Notes under the pieces: model-generated
Databases searched by the model: none
What the model was told of the DNA's origin: nothing
Seen by the model: the letters and a program-made list of their open reading frames with translations, nothing else
In this document: positions 57,871-64,000 of the stretch, one piece after another
Numbering within the stretch: the stretch's first letter is position 1
Layout of the letters: each line of letters begins with the position of its first letter
Assembly (NCBI GenBank): GCA_027886185.1
Contig: WOAB01000583.1
Span: 4,712,001 to 4,776,000, forward strand
Source of the DNA: Rheum nobile
Lineage: Eukaryota > Streptophyta > Magnoliopsida > Caryophyllales > Polygonaceae
Length of the DNA stretch: 64,000 nt
Direction: 5' to 3'
Made by a program: the position numbers and the translations under genes

Positions 57871-57923
57871 AGGTTTCATGTCAGTTTCTTTTGTTTTTAT
57901 AAAGGTCAAAATCTTACATATAG

Positions 57924-57981
57924 AGATGCCAGATCACCTTTAGCCGGTAAAACTTTTGTTGTCATTGGTGCTGGTGGTGCC
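57924..57981 (+). pseudogene. Shikimate dehydrogenase exon fragment
   Basis: DARSPLAGKTFVVIGAGGA matches the nucleotide-binding loop region of the plant dehydroquinate dehydratase/shikimate dehydrogenase (S/A-PLAGK-FVVIGAGGAGKAL). That bifunctional plastid enzyme works in the shikimate pathway. The reading leaves the family after GAGGA. Confidence 0.65.
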
Positions 57982-58159
57982 AATGTTACATATAGTCTTC
58001 TTGGTCATTTCTATTATATTTGAGTGTTTTGATTATTATATTTTGTTATGATATATTGTAGCAAGGAAGAATATTGGTGGGGTGATTGCACTCTAGGCTC
58101 CAGTAATTGTTGTAATTACTCTATTATTGCAATTTAGCAAAGTACATGAATATTGGTGG

Positions 58160-58570
58160 GGTGACTAGTATCGGTGACACTTTAAACGCGCCGCCAACTA
58201 GCCTCGGTGACACTTTGAAAGCGTTACCGACTAGTCTCGGTGACGCTTCAAATGCGCCATTGACTAGCCTCGGTGACACTTTGAAAGTGTCATCACTTAC
58301 TAGGCTTTTGAAAGCGTCACCGACTAGCCTCGGTGACACTTTGAAAGTTCCACCAACTAGTACGGTGACACTTAGAAAGTGTCACCACTTACTAGCCTTG
58401 ATGACACTTTGAAAACGTCATTAATTACTAGTCTTGATGACACTTTAAAAGCGTCATTAATTACTAGTCTTGATGACACTTTAAAAACGTCATTAATTAC
58501 TAGTCTTGATGACACTTTGAAAGCGCCACTAATTACTAGTCTTGATAACAATTTGAACGTGCACTAACTA
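58160..58570. repeat. Tandem array of ~36-bp GGTGACACTTTGAAAGCGTCA units
   Basis: About 11 units of CTAG(C/T)CT(C/T)GGTGACACTTT then GAAAGCGTCACC. The first half uses the GGTGAC/GTCACC form, the second half a TGATGAC/GTCATTAATTA form. The array is open on both strands (T-S-L-G-D-T-L-K repeats), which is a by-product of the repeat and not a gene. The style resembles CACTA subterminal repeats, but no CACTA terminus was found nearby. Confidence 0.92.
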
Positions 58571-58599
58571 GTGGAGGTGACACTTCGTAAATGTCACCA

Positions 58600-59462
58600 A
58601 CTAGTGGTGTCATCAAAACGAGATTTGTATTGTCATCAACTAGTTGTGATGACAGTTTGTGACATTAACTAGTTGCAATGACAATGTGTCATCAACTAGT
58701 TGCGATATAGTTTGTATTTGATGACAATTTGTGTTTTGATGACAATGTGTTTTGATGATAATATGTGTTATCAACTAGTTGCAAGACAATTGTATTTTGA
58801 TGATAATTTGTGTTTTGATAACAGTTTGTATTTTGATGATAATTTGTATTTTTGATGACAGTTTGTATATTTATGACAGTTTGTGTTTTTTATGACAATT
58901 TGTATTTTGATGACAGTTTGTGTTTTTGATGACAGTTTGTATTTGATGACAGTTTATATTTGATGACAGTTTGTATTTGATGACAATTTGTGTTTTTAAT
59001 GACAATTTATGTTTTGATGACAATTTGTGTTTTTGATGACAATTTGTGTTTTGATGACAGTTTGTATTTTGATGACAGTTTGTGCTTTTGATAACAGTTT
59101 ATATTTTGATGACAGTTTGTGTTTTGATGACATATTGTGTTTTTGATGACAATTTGTGTTTTTAATGACAGTTTGTGTTTTGATGATAATTTGTGTTTTG
59201 ATGACAATTTGTGTTTTGATGACAATTTGTATTTTTGATGACAATTTGTATTTTGATGACAGTTTGTACTTTTGATGATAGTTTGTGTTTTTGATGACAA
59301 TTTGTGTTTTGATGACAATTTGTGCTTTTGATCACAGTTTATATTTTGATGACAGTTTGTATTTTGATCACATATTATGTTTTTGATGACAATTTGTGTT
59401 TTTGATGACAGTTTATGTTTTGATGACAATTTGTATTTTGATGACAGTAACTGTCATCAAGA
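58600..59462. repeat. Tandem array of ~20-bp TTTTGATGACA(A/G)TTTGTG units
   Basis: About 40 variants of TTTGTGTTTTTGATGACAAT in a row, ending in TGATGACAGTAACTGTCATC. Both long minus-strand frames (H-K-L-S-S-K repeats) are repeat artefacts. Confidence 0.95.
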
Positions 59463-59922
59463 TGACGACGTTACCAAAAAAAAATTGGCGAGAAAAATTT
59501 TTGCCCGTTGATCGGTCAATGGTCAAATGTGTTAATTTGTTTGACTTATGGTGATGTCATCATTATGTAATAATGACATCATCATGAGTCATGAATTTGG
59601 ATGAGATTTATTGGGGGCATTTGTCTAATTTCACTATATTAAAAGGGTCATTTAACCCGAACATCGGTAATTTTATCCATTTATTCGGACCGGGCCGAGT
59701 CTAGTCCATATCCCCCGGATTGTTGGACCCAGGCGGCCTACGTGACCCGTGTAGATTTTACGTGACAAGTCGATTGTTGTAGATCTAGACATGTATGGTC
59801 ACTGACGGAACCAGGGAGGGGCTAAGGAAAATGTCTTGACTTTAAAGTTTTTTTGTTGGACCTTGAGTAAAAACAATAATAGGTTACGTCTTCGATTCTT
59901 ATCAACTCTTTTTTTCATAGCC
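59463..59922. other. Non-coding flank with a TGATGTCATCATTA hairpin
   Basis: At 59549-59583 TGATGTCATCATTATGTAAT continues into TAATGACATCATCA, an imperfect palindrome. No gene seen. Confidence 0.5.
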
Positions 59923-60088
59923 GAGGCTCCTTAGCCTGGTGGTGGGGGACTTGTTCCCCTACCCATAGGTCGGGGGTTCGACCCCCGAGAGCGACACGAC
60001 CCCCCCAATTTATTTTGGGGGGGGGGGGTAAGGGACTGCCTCTCCGTTTGAGAGGAGTCCCGTTTCTAGCCTAATTAAAAAAAAAAAA
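59923..60088 (+). mobile_element. tRNA-derived SINE
   Basis: Box A TAGCCTGGTGG (59932-59942), box B GGTTCGACCCC (59975-59985), a C/G-rich body and an A-run at 60077-60088. Related in layout to the SINE at 27751. Confidence 0.88.
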
Positions 60089-60545
60089 CTTTTTTTTTCA
60101 TAATATTTCTTATTAATTTTAAAATATTAATAAAAATATCAAACTCAAATGGAAAAGAGATTATCAAAGTAAAAATCGCACTGCGGCCCTTCAACAAATT
60201 ATTGTGTCAATCCACCCTTGTATATAGTTCATAGTTGCATATAACTCTTAAGCTTTAGAAACCAAAACATAACTACGTACAATACCTAAATAATAGCTTG
60301 CATAGAATATTAGAATAATAATATTGGAAGTTTGCACATTGAATTACACAATAACATCCAAATCTTAGAAAAAAGAATCATAGAACAATATATACAAACT
60401 TCAAAGGGATGCAACCGATGAGTTAAAATGAGTTTGAGACCTAATTTAAATACAAAGTGTAATATATATTAACATTTAAATTTTTTGTGGTTTATTTATA
60501 GGCCTTTACTTTTTAACGCATAAGCATTTTTTATGTTTAACGCAT
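60089..60545. other. AT-rich DNA, no gene seen
   Basis: Only short chance frames; lies between the SINE and the hairpin array. Confidence 0.5.
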
Positions 60546-60551
60546 AGGACT

Positions 60552-60699
60552 GGCACGTAACGTGTGGAACCATTCCACACGTTACGTGCCGTTTGCTACT
60601 TTTCAAACATCCACACGTAACGTGGGGAGTGTCTCCCCACGTTACGTGTGAAAGGGCTCCACACGTAACGTGGGAACCAGCTCCCCACGTTACGTGTGG
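60552..60699. repeat. Three tandem hairpins sharing CACGTAACGTG
   Basis: Hairpin 1: GGCACGTAACGTGTGGAA, 3-nt loop, exact complement (60552-60590). Hairpin 2: CACACGTAACGTGGGGAG, 3-nt loop, exact complement (60612-60650). Hairpin 3: CCACACGTAACGTGGG, 9-nt loop, exact complement (60659-60699). Each stem contains ACGT cores. They stand about 120 bp before the first ATG of the plant-mobile-domain gene region. Confidence 0.95.
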
Positions 60700-61220
60700 A
60701 GTGTAAGTGGCTTTAAAAGCCAAATTTTTTCTTCCTCTACCCTAAACCGCCGCCTCCTCTCTCAACCCACTGCTCCATCCCGCTCCATCCCGCATAACAT
60801 ACCTCGTGGATCTCCTCGTTATGAGTCAACAAACTCCGCACGTTAAGTAGAATCAATCTTTTAAGGTTAGTGAGTATTCATTCTTGTTTGGTTTTTTGTT
60901 AATTTTGTAATTTTTTGTTAGTATATTGTAGATCCATATTATTAATGTGTTTTTGATGTTTTTGTAGTTGGTTTTGTGTAATTTTGAAGTAGTTATTTGC
61001 ATTTGTTGGTTAATTTGATAGATATATTTGTATGAAATGGTTGAAATTTGTAATATTTGTATGAAAGGGTGTTTAGGATTTTTGTTGGATTTGTATGAAA
61101 ATAGCCAAATGCAAGTGGTATTTTAGTTAGATTTGTTAAATTAGTGTGATTTTTTTAATTTTTTGGAAAATTTTGAGCAATTTAATGTGGCCGGAATCTG
61201 GAAAATTCCCCGGAAAGTCG

Positions 61221-61400
61221 CCGGAGAAGACGCTGAAATGTCGCCGGAGTAGACGCCGGAATTGTGGAAATGGACATTCCACACGTAACATGTGGAGGCT
61301 TTCCACACGCTACGTGTGGTCTGTCTCCACACGTTACATGTGGAATGTCCATTTCCAGACCTCCGGAATTTTCTCCGGCGACATTCCGACGTCTTCTCGG
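61221..61400. repeat. Large imperfect hairpin with CACACGTAACATG cores
   Basis: Left arm 61221-61296 and right arm 61326-61400 are reverse complements with scattered mismatches and one poorly paired 15-bp stretch. The loop holds a smaller palindrome CCACACG-CTA-CGTGTGG (61303-61319). The segment CGCCGGAATTGTGGAAATGG, just before the core, recurs at 61750. Confidence 0.9.
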
Positions 61401-61960
61401 ATGGTTTATCCAGATTCCATAATTGTATTATTTGAAATAAAATATTCTGATATATTACTGTAGATGGAGCTCGGTGAGAGAACAAGCCGAAAGAAGTGAA
61501 GAAACCTCGTCCGTGACCAATCGTTTCAGACAGAACAAGAGGTTACCAGGTCCGAGTAAAGGAAAAACAGGAATATTTGCTACCGTCAGGATGAGACAAG
61601 CCTCTATCAGACGGGAGCTGCTAGCGGTAGTTAGGATCCGCCAGTGATGCCTACTGTGCCATCTTTTCCTACCGCTAGTGGTCGGGCTGACTCAGAGCCT
61701 CAGTTGTACCCAGATTACAACACGAGCCCGCTCCGACGTTATTCTGATACGCCGGAATTGTGGAAATGGACATTCCACTGCCCCATCACAGCCTTGTGTA
61801 TTATCAGGACGTACATGAGCAAATGAAACACAACCCATGGGAGAACCCGGGCCTCTATTCGAACGCTCCCTATCAGAGCGCTATGGTAAGTAGCCTTAAT
61901 ATATGAAAATATGCGCGTATGATAAAAATGTAATTACTTATCATTTGTAAAAAAAAATAG

Positions 61961-62124
61961 GATGAGGATAGTCAGGCTTGGACTCTAAGAGGTCAACCTA
62001 ATTATACGGACAAGGCGCCACAGGAAGCCACCTCTTCGCGGGCAAAACCTCCCCGGTCGAAGAAAAAGGGCAGATATGACCCTGAATTGCCAATCACGTG
62101 GCGTACACCCTTTACCAGGGCATT
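61961..62124 (+). CDS. Plant-mobile-domain gene, N-terminal exon
   Basis: AATAG acceptor, GTAAGT donor. Reads DEDSQAWTLRGQPNYTDKAP then SRAKPPRSKKKGRYDPELPI and TWRTPFTRAL. Basic linker followed by the lead-in to the plant mobile domain. An earlier exon probably exists between 61464 and 61885 but could not be framed confidently. Confidence 0.55.
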
Positions 62125-62223
62125 GTAAGTTGCATGGAAAACCTTATTCTTGAAATTTCATATTTTATTATAAATATGTCAAATCGATTGCTTACACTGG
62201 TTTCAAAATGCAAATATTTATAG

Positions 62224-62882
62224 CTTGTGCCACTGTTGAGGTTTCAGCAACGAGGCAAACAGATACGCGCATGTCCTTTGCAGTTGGAAGCAGAATGGGG
62301 TCATTTGGCATTTGGATCAGGGTTGTGTCACATTCCGGATGTGATGCATGAGCATGTGCACGAGACGCTGATTGGTGCGTTTGTTGAGCGCTGGCAACCT
62401 GAAACCAGCTCGTTCCATATGCCATGGGGAGAGATGACCATAACTCTCCATGACGTATTGTTGATCCTTGGGCTAAGCATAAACAGAAAAGACATGGAAC
62501 CTCCATAGAATTGGCATGAGCAATTGGGGGTGACTGATTTGAAGAAGGCCATGGTGGGGGGGAGGCAGAGGAATTCTTTGAGTTGCCTGATGAGAAGGTG
62601 ACATCTGGTACCATAACTACTGAGTGGTTCAAGGGGCATTGCAGAGAGCTGAATGACGAGCAGTGTGCGTCTGGGTACTTGTTGTATTTGTTGGGCTCTT
62701 GTCTCTTCCCGGATAAGTCCCAACACAAATTGCCATTGTACTATACGGGATTTATGGCTGATCACTCGTCTACCATGTATTATGCATGGGGTGCTAGCGT
62801 TCTTGCCCACGTGTACCGCAGCTTGGGCGAGTGCACAAGAAAAGATGCAAGATTGATGTGCACATGCTACACTCTGATTCTG
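62224..62882 (+). pseudogene. Plant mobile domain (PMD), main exon
   Basis: LVPLLRFQQRGKQIRACPLQ, then HEHVHETLIGAFVERWQPET, SSFHMPWGEMTITLHDVLLI and LGLSI: the standard PMD opening (V-x-RWRPET-TFH-P-GEMT-TL-DV). TAG at 62506-62508, then a 1-base slip in a G-run near 62555, then WFKGHCRELNDEQ, ASGYLLYLLGSCLFPDKSQH, YYAWGASVLAHVYRSLGEC. Proteins with this domain occur in MAIN/MAIL-type host genes and in transposon ORFs often labelled phosphatase 7 long form homolog. Confidence 0.9.
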
Positions 62883-62984
62883 GTATATTTTTTTAATTAT
62901 AAAAACTATTCTTTATATCAAATTATTTTGTTGTAAATGTAATTATTCAATAACATGGATTGCTTACGAAAATTGACTTTCAAG

Positions 62985-63142
62985 CGTGGATATACCAATA
63001 TTTCATCATGTTCAGGCCTGCACATAGTAGAGTCTGGGACTTTGAACATGCGATCCTATACGCTCGTAGATAGGACCTTTCAGTGAAACCCAACCCCATG
63101 ACAAATTACAGAATGGAGCTCGATATGATGATTGCGGCCATG
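62985..63142 (+). pseudogene. PMD gene, third exon
   Basis: AWIYQYFIMFRPAHSRVWDF then EHAILYARR, TAG at 63071-63073, SVKPNPMTNYRMELDMMIA, donor GTAAGT. Matches the L-x-x-WIYEHF part of PMD proteins. Confidence 0.75.
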
Positions 63143-63250
63143 GTAAGTGCATATATTATGTTTAGGTTGATTGGATGTCGTTCGGTACAATTGATAGGTA
63201 TGTTTAGGTTGACTTTGATTTTTAATTATTTTGCATCCTATTATGTTTAG

Positions 63251-63634
63251 GTTCATTGGATGCAGTACGGTACAGTTGACTTTAATGATGTGAGCTTTTC
63301 TCCATTGTGCTTCCATGGAGTTATCTCGTGTCTTTGGATAACCGAGCCGTACATGCCAGACCGTGTGGCGAGACAGTTTGCCCGTGTAGAGCAGGTTCCA
63401 AGAGCGCCTATAGTGCCTACAAAGGCTTGGAGAGGAACAAAGATCAGCAGCTACACGTTGGAGTACGACAAAGCTCGATTTGCATGGGATGCGCATAATA
63501 TACATTACATGACCCTAGCTGCGATGAGCCCTCCTGTCCAGCAAGGCCATGACTGTAGCGGTGATTACATGGGCTGGTACCTCCCATATACACACCCATT
63601 CGTCAACCCCCCGACCATTGAAGACGCGACACAT
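63251..63634 (+). CDS. PMD gene, fourth exon
   Basis: TTTAG acceptor, GTATG donor, 128 open codons: VHWMQYGTVDFNDVSFSPLC, FHGVISCLWITEPYMPDRVA, RQFARVEQVPRAP and GWYLPYTHPFVNPP. This is the W-x-PY ... P-x-RV-RQFG-xQ-x-P and WY-x-x-TH region at the PMD C-terminal side. Confidence 0.8.
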
Positions 63635-63725
63635 GTATGAAATTGACTAATTTGTAGGTTGTTTAATTTCCGGTTAACTCTATCTATATTTATTATACAT
63701 ATCAACGTTTTTGTGTTGTGTGCAG

Positions 63726-63815
63726 GCCTTCGAATATTGCTACAATGATCTTCAGCCACATCGCAACCATGAATGTGAAGATGTAGCAGAGGCGCTACGC
63801 CGGTCATTTGAGTGA
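63726..63815 (+). CDS. PMD gene, last exon
   Basis: GTGCAG acceptor; AFEYCYNDLQPHRNHECEDV then AEALRRSFE and TGA at 63813-63815. Completes the reading frame of the fourth exon. Confidence 0.65.
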   Translation, partial: AFEYCYNDLQPHRNHECEDVAEALRRSFE

Positions 63816-64000
63816 ATGTATCCCTTCCTTCCCAATCACTGAGGAAGCTGTGGAGACTGTTTTATGATTAAACTTGTTTCGTTTTATGGATTTGATTGAA
63901 CTTTGGATTATGGCAACAATGAATGTTATGACTTCTATTTGAATGTTTGTTATGATATTCTTGAGAGTGTATTTCCAAGTTTAAGATGTCTTCATTTTGT
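63816..64000. other. 3' flank of the PMD gene
   Basis: T-rich, no coding; probably 3' UTR. No clear polyadenylation signal singled out. Confidence 0.3.

Noticed and set aside
58124..59429. Long repetitive open frames on both strands in the tandem arrays
   Set aside because: The frames simply follow units whose length permits open reading; the amino acid repeats have no start context, splice sites or known family.
59932..59985. A tRNA gene
   Set aside because: Has Pol III boxes A and B but no cloverleaf acceptor stem; the A-tail and long body indicate a SINE.
60496..60723. Minus-strand ORF with repeated HVTCG/HVTWG
   Set aside because: It is the translation of the hairpin array and has no independent coding evidence.

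Overview
This is a plant nuclear window, almost certainly from a eudicot and possibly a Lamiales-type asterid (the clade guess rests only on the flavour of the transposon proteins). It is a repeat-dense intergenic block with nested retrotransposons, spliceosomal introns, long CT/TA microsatellites and fragments of plastid and peroxisomal plant genes. I found no intact ordinary host gene. Almost every coding signal belongs to a transposable element (TE) or to a host-gene piece carried by one.

Layout. (1) 1-5.4 kb: minus-strand multi-exon gene of the MULE-associated Ulp1-like type, cut by the window edge, with a solo LTR (1007-2498) in an intron. (2) 5.7-10.4 kb: decayed minus-strand Copia element. 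(3) 10.4-18.9 kb: AT-rich, microsatellite-rich tract holding an exon of plastid ferredoxin-NADP+ reductase (FNR), ending in a plus-strand Helitron helicase gene with a clear Helitron 3' end. (4) 18.9-26.1 kb: AT-rich DNA, a foldback element, then a minus-strand LINE split by a CACTA-type transposon (22698-25584) that carries glycolate oxidase exons and other plant exons. (5) 27.5-30.9 kb: plus-strand LINE lacking its RT core, containing a SINE that is itself split by a solo LTR. (6) 31.1-50.1 kb: a third LINE split by a Tekay-type Gypsy chromovirus (31618-49452), itself split by a gag-protease-only LTR element (35346-42231). Target-site duplications (TSDs) support every nesting level. (7) 50.2-51.1 kb: Gypsy remnant. 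(8) 53.9-55.1 kb: hAT-type MITE followed by a small non-autonomous Helitron. (9) 55.1-59.5 kb: chimeric block with pieces resembling a SEUSS-like co-repressor, a TLDc protein and shikimate dehydrogenase, then two tandem-repeat arrays. (10) 59.9-60.1 kb: second SINE. (11) 60.5-63.8 kb: plant-mobile-domain gene preceded by three tandem hairpins and a ~180-nt foldback.

The main theme is parasitic DNA accumulating and reshuffling host exons. Three separate units have picked up exons of metabolic or regulatory genes with introns retained. A second theme is arrays of short GC-rich palindromes in several unrelated LTRs and in front of the plant-mobile-domain gene. In one element the palindromes lie inside an open coding frame, and in another whole hairpin units differ between the two LTRs. 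These arrays are the best candidates here for something not covered by standard annotation.
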